A DNA stretch of 44,127 nt. It comes from Brevibacterium linens ATCC 9172 (lineage in GTDB: Bacteria; Actinomycetota; Actinomycetes; Actinomycetales; Brevibacteriaceae). Of the stretch, positions 24,950-33,410 are shown one piece after another. The notes beneath the pieces were generated by a model, which was not told the origin of the DNA, ran no database searches, and worked only from the letters and a program-made list of their open reading frames with translations. Within the stretch, counting starts at the first letter, position 1, and each line of letters begins with the position of its first letter. Position numbers and translations under genes: made by a program. The DNA is taken from positions 1-44,127 of the forward strand of contig NZ_FXYY01000026.1 in the NCBI RefSeq assembly GCF_900169165.1, read 5' to 3'.

Positions 24950-26118
24950 GCGAATGGCTCGATGCCTCGCTGGTCGCCGATGTTCGCAAAACGCTGCTCG
25001 ACAAGCCGGGACCGGTGACCACGGCCGCCGTCGCCGAGGCGGTCCAACGCACCGGACGTGTGCTCGGTTCGTCCGCCCTGCTCGAGCTCGTCACCCGGCT
25101 GTCCGCGCAGCTGTCCGGGGCAGGACCTCTGCAGTCCGTGCTCGAGGTGCCCGGCACCACGGACGTGTTCGTCAACGGGCCGCGTGAGATCTTCGCCGAC
25201 ACCGGCGACGGGCCCCGGCTGCTCGACCTGTCCCTGGGAGCCGAAGAGGACGTACGGTCACTGGCGGTCCGGTTGGCCGCCCTCGGCGGGCGCCGCCTCG
25301 ACGATTCCTCTCCCTATGTCGATGTGCGCCTGCCCGACGGGGTGCGGATGAACGCGATCGTCCCTCCGATCTCCGGGGACACGACGACGATCAGCTTCCG
25401 CGTGCCCAAACGCTCCGGATTCCCCTACTCCCAGCTCTGCGAGGAGGGGTTCGTCCCCGATGAGATCAGCCCCCTCATCGCCGAGGCGGTCACGTCACGG
25501 GCGAACATCCTCATCTCCGGCGGGACGGGCACGGGGAAGACCGTCCTCCTCGGCGCTCTGCTGTCCCTGGTCGAGACGATCCAGCGAATCGTCATCGTCG
25601 AGGACTCCCGCGAGCTCATCGTCACCCACCCGCACACCGTCCAGCTCGCGGCCCGCCAAGCCAACGTCGAAGGCGGCGGCGAGGTGACTCTGACCGACCT
25701 CGTGCGCAACGCCCTGCGGATGCGGCCCGACCGCCTCGTCGTCGGGGAATGTCGCGGCGCGGAGGTCCGGGACATGCTCACCGCGCTCAACACCGGTCAT
25801 GAGGGCGGGTGCGCGACCATCCATGCGAACACCGCCGAGGCCGTGCCCAGCCGGGTGGCCGCGCTCGGGGCGTTGGCGCAGATGAGCCCGGATGCCGTGT
25901 ATTCGCAGTTCTCCACCGCCATCGACCTCGTCATCCATCTGCGGCGCTGCGGCTCCGAGCGGGGAATCACGGAACTGGCGATCCCGACGAGGGTCGGTGC
26001 CGAGGCAGTCGTTATGGAACCGGTGTGGGGCCGCCCGTCACCGTCGACAGCCGGCACCGTCAACCGCCGTGCCCTGGCCCGGTTCGAATCCGTGCTCGAA
26101 CAGAAATCCGCACAATGA
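24946..26118 (+). CDS. tadA: TadA/CpaF-family secretion ATPase
   Basis: This is a 390-residue ATPase starting at ATG 24946 within the ssd stop (ATGA). It has an N-terminal all-alpha domain, then TDVFVNGPREIFADTGDG, the Walker A ISGGTGTGKTVLLGALLSL (P-loop about 192-199), the Asp box IVIVEDSRELIVTHPHTVQL, and Walker B with MRPDRLVVGECRGAEVRDML and the His box TGHEGGCATIHANTA. It powers assembly or retraction of Flp-type pili at the cytoplasmic membrane. The family corresponds to Rv3659c. Confidence 0.93.
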   Translation: MSEWLDASLVADVRKTLLDKPGPVTTAAVAEAVQRTGRVLGSSALLELVTRLSAQLSGAGPLQSVLEVPGTTDVFVNGPREIFADTGDGPRLLDLSLGAEEDVRSLAVRLAALGGRRLDDSSPYVDVRLPDGVRMNAIVPPISGDTTTISFRVPKRSGFPYSQLCEEGFVPDEISPLIAEAVTSRANILISGGTGTGKTVLLGALLSLVETIQRIVIVEDSRELIVTHPHTVQLAARQANVEGGGEVTLTDLVRNALRMRPDRLVVGECRGAEVRDMLTALNTGHEGGCATIHANTAEAVPSRVAALGALAQMSPDAVYSQFSTAIDLVIHLRRCGSERGITELAIPTRVGAEAVVMEPVWGRPSPSTAGTVNRRALARFESVLEQKSAQ

Positions 26119-26810
26119 TCGTCCTCACCGCCGCTCTGATCGCGGCCGGGATCATCCTCGCGGCGCCCCCGGACCCGGGTGCCAGACTGCGGGAACTCCT
26201 GCACCGTGCCGACGGTGGCGGATCAGTGCCGAAAGGAGTGCGTGCCCTCTTTCGCCGAGGCGGCCGCACCGCCGATGATCAGGCCGAACGGCTGTGGGCG
26301 ATCGCCGCGGTGGAGAACTGCGCCCATCTGCTCAAGGTGGGGATGACTCCGCAGGCGGTGATGGCCACGCTCAGCCGCCGCAATGACGCGCTGGCCCCGA
26401 TCTCACGCGCGATCTCGTTGGGTGAGGAGCCCGGACGCGCCATCGCCACCCGCAGCAGCGCGCTGTCAGAGGCCGCCGCTCACGTGCTGACCGGAATGGC
26501 CGCCGTATGGACGGTGTCCGAACGTTCCGGAGCCCCCGCGGCGGAGATGATCCTGCGTTACGCGGCCGCCCAGAGAGACGCCCTCGACGCCGAACGCGAA
26601 CGCCGCATCGCCATGGCCGGTCCGCGGTCGACGGTGCGGGTGCTCAGCTGGCTGCCGCTCATCGGCGTCGGCCTCGGCCTGCTCATCGGCGTCCGACCCC
26701 TGGAACTCATCAGCGGGCTGCCGGGACAGCTGAGCATCGGTGCCGGGCTCCTCCTGTACGGGGCCGGCCGATGGTGGATGCGGACGATGATGCTGCGGGC
26801 GCAGAGGTGA
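26115..26810 (+). CDS. tadB: TadB-like pilus assembly membrane protein
   Basis: This is a 231-residue protein starting at ATG 26115 inside the tadA stop (ATGA). One hydrophobic N-terminal segment, a T2SF/GspF-like helical domain (WAIAAVENCAHLLKVGMTPQ, ALSEAAAHVLTGMAAVW, GAPAAEMILRYAAAQRDALD) and two C-terminal membrane segments are visible. It is the polytopic platform protein that partners TadA and TadC. It is shorter than proteobacterial TadB, as is usual in actinobacteria (Rv3658c type). Confidence 0.85.
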   Translation: MIVLTAALIAAGIILAAPPDPGARLRELLHRADGGGSVPKGVRALFRRGGRTADDQAERLWAIAAVENCAHLLKVGMTPQAVMATLSRRNDALAPISRAISLGEEPGRAIATRSSALSEAAAHVLTGMAAVWTVSERSGAPAAEMILRYAAAQRDALDAERERRIAMAGPRSTVRVLSWLPLIGVGLGLLIGVRPLELISGLPGQLSIGAGLLLYGAGRWWMRTMMLRAQR

Positions 26811-27403
26811 CCATGCTTGCTGTGCTCATCGGTGCCTGCGTCGGTCTCGGCGTGCTGCTGTGGTCCGGATCGACCCGCCGGAGACTGCAGAGCCTCCTCG
26901 GCGAGGGCGGGACCGATCCGACCGGCAGCGAGGCGGCTGCCCCTCAGGCGAGCACGGCTGGGTCGGGGACGGAGCCGGCGGTGGCCGATGATCAGTTGGC
27001 ATTCGACCTCGATCTCGTGGCGATCTGTCTGACCTCGGGCCTGCCGATTCCCGTGGCGCTGACCTTGACCGCCGAGGCGACCGATGACCGATCGGATCTG
27101 CAGAGGATCGCCCGTGCGATGGCGATCGGCGGGCGCAGGCTCGCCGACGACGATCGGCTGCTGCCGGTGCTCGAGGTCTTCGAATTCTCCGAACACACCG
27201 GTGTCGGCCCGGCACCACTCATCGAGTCCGTGGCCGAGGAGCTGCGGGCGTCCTCACGCCGGCGCCGGCAGGAGGCCGCCGCCTCATTGGGTGTGCAGCT
27301 GGTGCTGCCTTTGGGTGTGTGCATTCTGCCGGCGTTCCTCTTGCTCTCGGTCGTTCCGGTCGTCATCTCGCTGCTGACCGACCTCACAACCGTGTTCTTC
27401 TGA
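26807..27403 (+). CDS. tadC: TadC-like pilus assembly membrane protein
   Basis: About 198 residues. GTG 26807 overlaps the tadB stop as GTGA, in keeping with the rest of the operon; ATG 26813 two codons on is equally possible. An N-terminal membrane segment (LAVLIGACVGLGVLLWSG), a variable linker and a T2SF-like domain (FDLDLVAICLTSGLPIPVAL, ESVAEELRASSRRRRQEAAA) lead to a C-terminal hydrophobic pair (LVLPLGVCILPAFLLLSVVP, VVISLLTDLTTVFF). It is the second platform protein of the Tad system (Rv3657c type). The pilin genes follow only after a GNAT gene. Confidence 0.8.
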   Translation: MTMLAVLIGACVGLGVLLWSGSTRRRLQSLLGEGGTDPTGSEAAAPQASTAGSGTEPAVADDQLAFDLDLVAICLTSGLPIPVALTLTAEATDDRSDLQRIARAMAIGGRRLADDDRLLPVLEVFEFSEHTGVGPAPLIESVAEELRASSRRRRQEAAASLGVQLVLPLGVCILPAFLLLSVVPVVISLLTDLTTVFF

Positions 27404-27521
27404 AGCCTCAGTGCTCCTGCGCACCAGCGGCACGTGGTCTCGACGGCTGCGTTCCGGGGTATTCACCCGGTCCTGAAGCGGCGGTGACCTGGTTTTCAGA
27501 CTCGACCGATAGGCTCGGGAC

Positions 27522-28124
27522 ATGGCACCGGTCACACCCTTCAATCAGCTGTCCACTGTCGAACAAGCCGAAGACTACGCCGAGAACCTCTTCGTCGGCC
27601 GATCCGTGCGTCTGCGGCCCCTGAGGGAGGATGATCTGCCCTATCTCGAACAGTGGTGGTTCGATCCCTCGATCGTCGTCCTGCAGAATCACACGGTTCT
27701 GCCGCGGCCGGAAGGGGGAGTATCCGAACAGTTCTCACAGTGGAGCGCGAACAGATCGAGCGAAGCGGTCGGCTTCAGCATCGAGCTGACCGAAACAGAA
27801 GAATTCGTCGGCCACATCACCCTCTACAGGCGCAACCCCATCAACCAGTCCGCCACTCTGGCAATCGTCCTCGGACCCGAATTCCACGGGCGCGGCTACG
27901 GATCGGACGCGGTGCGACTGGCCGTGAAGTACGGGTTCCTCCAACTGGGACTCAACCGCATCGAGCTGCAGACCTGGGCGTTCAACACCCGCGGAATCGC
28001 CTCCTACACCAAGGCCGGCTTCGTCGAAGAAGGCCGTCGACGAGAGGCCGTGTTCTTCAACGGCCGCCGCCACGACGAAGTCATCATGGCCATCCTCAGA
28101 GACGACTGGGCCGGCAACACCTGA
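27522..28124 (+). CDS. GNAT-family acetyltransferase (RimJ/RimL-like)
   Basis: This 200-residue protein has N-terminal VRLRPLREDDLPYLEQWW, core strand FVGHITLYRRNPINQSATLA, the acetyl-CoA pyrophosphate loop GPEFHGRGYGSDAVRLAV (Gln/Arg-x-x-Gly-x-Gly/Ala type) and the C-terminal NTRGIASYTKAGFVEEGRRR, all typical of RimJ/RimL N-acetyltransferases. It sits between the two halves of the tad cluster with 118 bases before it and 187 after, so it has its own promoter or reads through. The substrate is not predictable. Confidence 0.88.
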   Translation: MAPVTPFNQLSTVEQAEDYAENLFVGRSVRLRPLREDDLPYLEQWWFDPSIVVLQNHTVLPRPEGGVSEQFSQWSANRSSEAVGFSIELTETEEFVGHITLYRRNPINQSATLAIVLGPEFHGRGYGSDAVRLAVKYGFLQLGLNRIELQTWAFNTRGIASYTKAGFVEEGRRREAVFFNGRRHDEVIMAILRDDWAGNT

Positions 28125-28311
28125 GGCACCGGCGGCGCTGACTCGCACACCGATTCCTGTGGACGGCCTCTCCACTCGTCCAAGGTGAGCCTGTGGATGC
28201 AGAACCCGTTTCCACAGGCGCGAAACCGAGTCTGGACACGACAGTGCGCTCACTCCCAGGCTGAAGGTCCGCTCGCAGAGTGCAAGCGGGGTTTCAGCCA
28301 AGGAGGAGAGC

Positions 28312-28557
28312 ATGGCCACAACTTCACCGCCCCCGGAGATCGAGTACCCGCCGAAGGGTCGGATCGAACCGGTCGACGACCACACTGAGATTGATCAGTT
28401 CTGGGACTCCGACACCGGAGCGACCACCGCCGAATATGCGATCACCACTCTGGCCGCATGCGGATTCGCCGCACTGCTCGTCGTCGTTCTCAAATCAGAG
28501 CCGATCAAGGAACTCATCACCGGGGTCATCTCCACGGCGCTCGGTCTGGGAAGCTGA
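28312..28557 (+). CDS. Flp-pilin-like protein (DUF4244)
   Basis: This is an 81-residue protein with a strong ribosome site AAGGAGGAGAGC before the ATG. An acidic N-terminus of about 37 residues ends DSDTG, followed by ATTAEYAITTLAACGFAALL and a single hydrophobic helix. The G|ATTAEY arrangement with Glu at +5 fits a class III prepilin peptidase site, as in Flp pilins and Rv3656c-type DUF4244 proteins. It is probably the major pilin or pseudopilin of the Tad apparatus encoded upstream. A prepilin peptidase gene is not in this window. Confidence 0.85.
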   Translation: MATTSPPPEIEYPPKGRIEPVDDHTEIDQFWDSDTGATTAEYAITTLAACGFAALLVVVLKSEPIKELITGVISTALGLGS

Positions 28558-28563
28558 ACCGCC

Positions 28564-28950
28564 ATGGCACGCGGAGGCTCCCGTCAGCGGCAGCGAGGTC
28601 GGGATCGCGATGCGGGAACGGCGACCGCGGAATTCGCCGTCGTCATGCCGGCTGTCGTGCTTCTCATCGTGCTGCTCACGGGAGCCGCCGCGGTCGGCTT
28701 CTCCCAGCTGCGAGCTTTCGACGCCGCCCGGTCGGCGGCCCGTGAGATCGCCCGCGGCGAACCCCGAGCCGCCGTCGTGTCCGAAGCGAAGAAGCACGCC
28801 GGTGAGTCCTCCTCGGTCCGCGTCCGAGCCGACGGCGGATACTCGGTCGTGACCGTCACGATCGAACTGCCGGCTGCGATCTTCTTCCTCGACGCCGTCG
28901 ATGCGCATGCCACTGCGCGATTCGAGGGGGACAGGTCCGGGCCGTCATGA
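28564..28950 (+). CDS. TadE-like minor pilin
   Basis: This is a 128-residue protein. A basic leader (RGGSRQRQRGRDRD) ends AG, then TATAEFAVVMPAVVLLIVLL forms the TadE-type signal/helix with Glu at +5 after the presumed cleavage site. The rest (LRAFDAARSAAREIARGE, VVTVTIELPAAIFFLDAV) is the extracytoplasmic part typical of TadE-like pseudopilins (Rv3655c type). It begins 6 bases after the pilin gene and overlaps the next gene by 4 bases. Confidence 0.83.
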   Translation: MARGGSRQRQRGRDRDAGTATAEFAVVMPAVVLLIVLLTGAAAVGFSQLRAFDAARSAAREIARGEPRAAVVSEAKKHAGESSSVRVRADGGYSVVTVTIELPAAIFFLDAVDAHATARFEGDRSGPS

Positions 28951-29264
28951 CGAACATCGTTGTGGGGCTCTGCTCGATCGTGCTCGTCCTCGTCGCCGCC
29001 ATCGGCAGCCTCGGCCAGGCCTTCGTGGCCCACAGTCGGGCGCAGAGCGCCGCGGACCTGGCGGCGCTCGCCGCCGCGGACGCCGTGCGCGGACTGGCCA
29101 CCGGCGAACCGTGTGAGATGGCGAAGGAGGTGGCGATTCGCAATGGCGGTCACCTCAAGGACTGCCGTGCCTCGCTGAGTGAGCAATCCGCCTACGTCGT
29201 CATCGAAGTCGACATCCCCGGGCCTCTGCCGAAGGTCAGAGAGGAGGCCGTCGCCGGGAAATGA
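28947..29264 (+). CDS. TadE-like protein of the Tad/helicase neighbourhood (Rv3654c type)
   Basis: This is a 105-residue protein starting at ATG 28947 within the tadE-like stop (ATGA). A hydrophobic N-terminal helix (VVGLCSIVLVLVAAIGSLG) runs into SRAQSAADLAALAAADAV, the hallmark TadG/TadE-like motif of this neighbourhood family. Two cysteines (EPCEMAKE, KDCRASL) may form a disulfide outside the cell. It is the last gene of the pilin operon, and its stop is 8 bases from that of the convergent helicase. Confidence 0.82.
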   Translation: MTNIVVGLCSIVLVLVAAIGSLGQAFVAHSRAQSAADLAALAAADAVRGLATGEPCEMAKEVAIRNGGHLKDCRASLSEQSAYVVIEVDIPGPLPKVREEAVAGK

Positions 29265-29272
29265 GGGGATCG

Positions 29273-31549
29273 CTACCTGAGTACGGTGCGCAGCAGCCGC
29301 AGCGCAGCGTCCTTCTCGAGCGGTTCGTTCCCGTTGCCGCACTTGGGCGACTGCACACACGACGGGCACCCGTCGACGCACTCGCATGCGGCGATGGCGT
29401 CCCTGGTCGCACCCAGCCACTCATCGATGACCTCGCTGCCGCGTTCGGCGAACCCGGCGCCTCCGGCCAGACCGTCATAGACGAACACCGTCGCCAGCCC
29501 GGTGTCGGCATGCAGTGCCGTCGACACGCCGCCGATGTCCCAGCGGTCACAGCCGGCGAAGAGCGGCAGCAGACCGATCGAGGCGTGCTCGGCCGCATGG
29601 ACGGCTCCGGGCAGGTCCCCGGAGACGACATCGGCCTCGTCGAGGACGCTCTGCGGAATCGTCCACCACACGGCCTTCGTCCGCAGCGTGCGCTCGGGCA
29701 GGTCGAGCTCGTGTTCGGCGATGATCGCTCCACCGCGTTTGGCCCGCATCCGGTAGGCCACGACCTGATCGATGACGTCGACGGTTCCGCTGCACACAGC
29801 CACCCCGGAGGGCAGAACCCGCTGCGCATCGGTGTCGACGATCGAGATCTCGGTCTGCGAGCGCGGCTGAGTCGTGTAGTCGACCTCGGCGCGTTCGACG
29901 GCAACGATCCGGTCCTCGAGGTCGAGATCGAGGACGGTGAAGTCGATGCCCTGATGCGTGTACACCGCTCCCGGATGGGCTCCCGTATGTGCACCCGATT
30001 CGTCGACCGTGCCCAGCAGGGTGCCGGTGCTCGCCTCGACCAGGCTGAACTGTCCGCCGCCGGCACCGCGGATATCGGACAGGTCAGCCGCCGGTTGGTC
30101 CTTTGCCCAGAACCATCCGGTCGGGCGTGCCCGCAGCATCTTCGCCTCCACGAGGTCGTCGATGACCGCGGGCGAATTGTCCGGGAAGTGCACGAGGTCA
30201 GCCGACTTCAGAGGCACCTCGGCGGCGGCCGCACACAGGTGACCGGAGAGCACATGCGGGTTGCCCGGATGGATGACGCCGGCGTCGACGGGGGAGTCGA
30301 AGATGACTTCGGGATGATGGACGACGAAGGTATCAAGCGGATCATCACGGGCGATGAACACGGCCATCCACCGCTGTCCGGCTCTGCCGGCGCGCCCCGC
30401 CTGCTGCCACAGGGAGGCCAGGGTTCCCGGCCAGCCGGAGATGATGACGAGGTCGAGTCCGGAGATGTCGATGCCCAACTCCAGGGCGTTCGTCGACGCC
30501 ACGGCCAGCAGCTGACCCGAACGCAGCGCGGTCTCGAGCATCCTGCGCTCTTCGGCCAGATACCCGCCCCGGTAGGCGGCGACCTTGCCCGTCAGGGCTT
30601 CATCCACCTGCCCCACCTGGTCACGGACCGTCTGGGCGAGGGCTTCGGTGCCGCGGCGGGAGGCGATGAACGTGATCGACCGAAAGCCGGCGCACATGGA
30701 GTCGGTGATGACATCGGCGGCTTCGACCAGACCGCTGCGCCGGTCCCCGCCGGGAGACACGGGAGGCTCCCACAGGGCGAAGCTGCCGGCTGCACGCGGG
30801 GACGAATCCTCGGTCACCGCATGCGCGGACCGCCCGGTCAGCTTCGCAAAGGCTGCGTCCGGGTCCGCCATCGTCGCCGACGCTCCGATGACGACCGGTG
30901 CCGCCCCGTAGTGGGCGGCGATGCGCAGCAGGCGGCGGAGGATGAGTGCGACATGGGAGCCGAACACTCCCCGGTACCGGTGGGCTTCATCGATGACGAT
31001 GAAGCGCAGGTTCTTGAACATCCGGGCGAAGCGCTCGTGTTGGGGCAGGATCGACCGGTGGAGCATGTCCGGGTTCGTGAAGACGATGTTCGCATGCCGC
31101 CTCGCCCAGTCCTTCGAGACCTGCGAGGTGTCCCCGTCATAGCTGGCAGGACGCATGCCCTGGATGACGAACCGTTCGAGTTTGGCCAGCTGATCGGCGG
31201 CCAGTGCCTTCGTCGGAGCGATATAGATCGCCGAGGCGGAGCGCAGCTTCCCGCGAGTCGATTGGATCGCTTCGAGCACCGGCAGCCAGAATCCCAAAGA
31301 CTTGCCCGATGCGGTGGGGGTGGCGATGACGACGTCGGAACCGTCCCTGGCCGTCTGCGCCGCCTCGAGCTGGTGCTGCCACAGAGCGTCGACGCCGATG
31401 GCATGGCAGGCGTGCTTGAGTTCCTCGTCGATCCAGTCAGGCCACGCGGCGTCGCGTTCGAAACGCTGCGGGATATCGCGGACATGGACGATCCGCTCAT
31501 CCCGGGCACCGAAACCGGTGACGATGTCGAGAAGAGCAGAGGAGGCCAT
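29273..31549 (-). CDS. DEAH-box (MrfA/YprA-like) DNA helicase with DUF1998 zinc site
   Basis: This is a 758-residue superfamily 2 helicase. Motif I is ATPTASGKSLGF, motif II is VIDEAHRYRGVFGSHVA, motif III is GASATM, motif V is STNALELGIDISGLD and motif VI is QQAGRAGRAGQRW. The C-terminal DUF1998/MZB region ends with the four-cysteine cluster in CECVDGCPSCVQSPKCG, the zinc site of MrfA-type helicases, which act in mitomycin-damage repair in Bacillus. The gene next to the tad cluster is the conserved helicase/secretion neighbourhood partner (Rv3649 type). Substrate preference here is inferred. It is divergent from the methyltransferase at 31584. Confidence 0.9.
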   Translation of the reverse strand: MASSALLDIVTGFGARDERIVHVRDIPQRFERDAAWPDWIDEELKHACHAIGVDALWQHQLEAAQTARDGSDVVIATPTASGKSLGFWLPVLEAIQSTRGKLRSASAIYIAPTKALAADQLAKLERFVIQGMRPASYDGDTSQVSKDWARRHANIVFTNPDMLHRSILPQHERFARMFKNLRFIVIDEAHRYRGVFGSHVALILRRLLRIAAHYGAAPVVIGASATMADPDAAFAKLTGRSAHAVTEDSSPRAAGSFALWEPPVSPGGDRRSGLVEAADVITDSMCAGFRSITFIASRRGTEALAQTVRDQVGQVDEALTGKVAAYRGGYLAEERRMLETALRSGQLLAVASTNALELGIDISGLDLVIISGWPGTLASLWQQAGRAGRAGQRWMAVFIARDDPLDTFVVHHPEVIFDSPVDAGVIHPGNPHVLSGHLCAAAAEVPLKSADLVHFPDNSPAVIDDLVEAKMLRARPTGWFWAKDQPAADLSDIRGAGGGQFSLVEASTGTLLGTVDESGAHTGAHPGAVYTHQGIDFTVLDLDLEDRIVAVERAEVDYTTQPRSQTEISIVDTDAQRVLPSGVAVCSGTVDVIDQVVAYRMRAKRGGAIIAEHELDLPERTLRTKAVWWTIPQSVLDEADVVSGDLPGAVHAAEHASIGLLPLFAGCDRWDIGGVSTALHADTGLATVFVYDGLAGGAGFAERGSEVIDEWLGATRDAIAACECVDGCPSCVQSPKCGNGNEPLEKDAALRLLRTVLR

Positions 31550-31583
31550 GAGTCAATTATGGCGCAGTCGCTAGGATTCTTCT

Positions 31584-33242
31584 GTGACTGATCTGCCGTT
31601 GGCCCACCTGGGCGAGACCCTCTACCATTCCGGATACACCGAACCACGGCTGCGCCAGTTCTGGGGCGGCCCGACCTCGGAGGCGCTGCTGCGCAACAAC
31701 GCCGCACCCGCCATCCACCACTGCACCCGGACGCTGGCGGACCAGTCGTCGACGGCCGCCGACCGGACCCTGGCCAGCGCGGCGCTGCTCTTCCACTTCC
31801 ACCGCACAGCCCCGGTCACCGACGTCCGAGCACTGCTGGGGGAGTCCTTCGACACCGCCACCGAGGCGGGGCTGATCACCGTGGACGACGACGAGGTGGT
31901 CGCCCCCTTCGCCCTGACCCCCTATGAACTTCCCGTCGGTGTCCCGCGCGGCTTCCGTCCCGGGGACGAGAACCTCTACCTCGTGGCCGACCACGGCACC
32001 CTGACCACCCCGGATGTGCTCGACGGAGAATTCGTGCTCGGCCTCGGCGGAGCCGGCCGGACACTGGTGTCGATCACCCCGCGTGACCACGTGGGCGTGG
32101 CCGCCGATATCGGCACCGGCTGCGGAATCCAAGCTCTGCTGCTGGCCCGCCACAGCGACCGAGTCATCGCCACCGACATCTCCCGCCGAGCCCTGCGCCT
32201 GGCCGAACTCTCGGCCGGACTCAACGCGGTGACGACGATCGAATTCCGGCACGGGTCCCTCCTCGAACCATTGCACGAACCCGTGGATCTGCTCGTGTCG
32301 AATCCGCCGTTCGTCATCACCCCGCGCAGCACGGACACCACATTCGAATACCGGGACGGCGGAATGACCGGAGACCGCCTCGTTCGGGAGCTGTTCACCC
32401 GGATCCCTGAGAACCTCACCCCGGGCGGACGCAGCGTCTGCCTCGGAAACTGGGAAGCCGCCTCGGGGACGGACGAAGGACCGGAGACCTGGGTCGACGA
32501 TGCGGATACGTCGGTGTTCGTCATCGAACGCGAGGCCCTCGACCCCATCGCCTACGCCGAAACCTGGATCCGCGACGGCGGGATCCCCCGCGCCAGCACC
32601 GCCTGGAACGACGCAGTCGCCGCATGGCTCGACGACTTCGCCACCAGAGCTGTGGACGAAGTCGTCTTCGGGTACGTGCTGATGGCGAAGTCCGATAACG
32701 ATGTGCCAACGATTGGTACCGAAGATCCCGCGATCGGCGACGTCACCTCGGACGTCGACCGCGGTCCGTCGGGGACGGCCGAGGGAGTATTCAAGACCAG
32801 GGTCAGAGTCACCTCGGCGCCGGCGAACAATCCGCACGGACTCGCAGAGTTCCTCACCACGATCATCGCGATCCGGTCGTGGCTGGCATCGGCCGGGCCG
32901 GAGGAGATCGCCGCAACCGCTTTCACCCGCTCACCCGACCTCGTCGAACATCGCCATTTCGTTCCCGGAGCGCCGGAACCCAACTCGATCACCTTGGAAC
33001 AGGGGATCGGCTTCGGGCAGGTCTTCGACCTCGATACGGCACTGGCCGGATTCGTGTCCGTCGCGGACGGGACGCTGACCCTGCGACAGACGGCCGGGGC
33101 CTTGGCCCAGCTTCTCGAGGTCGATCCCACGGCACTGGAAGACCAACTCGTGGCCCAGGTCAGAGCCCTGTGCGCGGCGGGTGCACTGCTGCCCGACAGC
33201 GGTTCGGTCGGGAGCTCGACGACTGGGACGTCGGCGGAATAG
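31584..33242 (+). CDS. Class I SAM-dependent methyltransferase (NPPF type)
   Basis: This is a 552-residue protein starting at GTG 31584 with AGGA 9 bases upstream. The N-terminal helical domain (to about 150) is followed by a Rossmann fold with the SAM loop ADIGTGCGIQALLLAR, acidic VIATDISRRAL, and the N(240)PPF motif in LLVSNPPFVITPR, as in PrmC/HemK-like amino-methyltransferases of glutamine or adenine. The last 170 residues (from about 385) form an extra domain with winged-helix-like features (LTLRQTAGALAQLLEVDP, LVAQVRALCAAGALLP). The N-terminal and C-terminal domains are those seen in the actinobacterial protein upstream of topA. Target unknown. Confidence 0.82.
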   Translation: MTDLPLAHLGETLYHSGYTEPRLRQFWGGPTSEALLRNNAAPAIHHCTRTLADQSSTAADRTLASAALLFHFHRTAPVTDVRALLGESFDTATEAGLITVDDDEVVAPFALTPYELPVGVPRGFRPGDENLYLVADHGTLTTPDVLDGEFVLGLGGAGRTLVSITPRDHVGVAADIGTGCGIQALLLARHSDRVIATDISRRALRLAELSAGLNAVTTIEFRHGSLLEPLHEPVDLLVSNPPFVITPRSTDTTFEYRDGGMTGDRLVRELFTRIPENLTPGGRSVCLGNWEAASGTDEGPETWVDDADTSVFVIEREALDPIAYAETWIRDGGIPRASTAWNDAVAAWLDDFATRAVDEVVFGYVLMAKSDNDVPTIGTEDPAIGDVTSDVDRGPSGTAEGVFKTRVRVTSAPANNPHGLAEFLTTIIAIRSWLASAGPEEIAATAFTRSPDLVEHRHFVPGAPEPNSITLEQGIGFGQVFDLDTALAGFVSVADGTLTLRQTAGALAQLLEVDPTALEDQLVAQVRALCAAGALLPDSGSVGSSTTGTSAE

Positions 33243-33410
33243 GGATAGGATCGGAAACCGTTGACCCCGTGTCCGAGCCGAAACCGGACGAGGTCCGGAC
33301 AGCATCCGGGCCGGAAGGGTCGATGAGGAACGTGTCCGTTCAACAGTGTTACATTGGGCCGGATCGTCCGTTGCAGCGGGCAGCTGATGCCGTGAGAGGA
33401 ATGTGAAAGC

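Noticed and set aside
29261..31591. A 776-codon open frame on the plus strand opposite the helicase
   Set aside because: The opposite strand encodes all SF2 helicase motifs; the plus frame has no recognisable domain.
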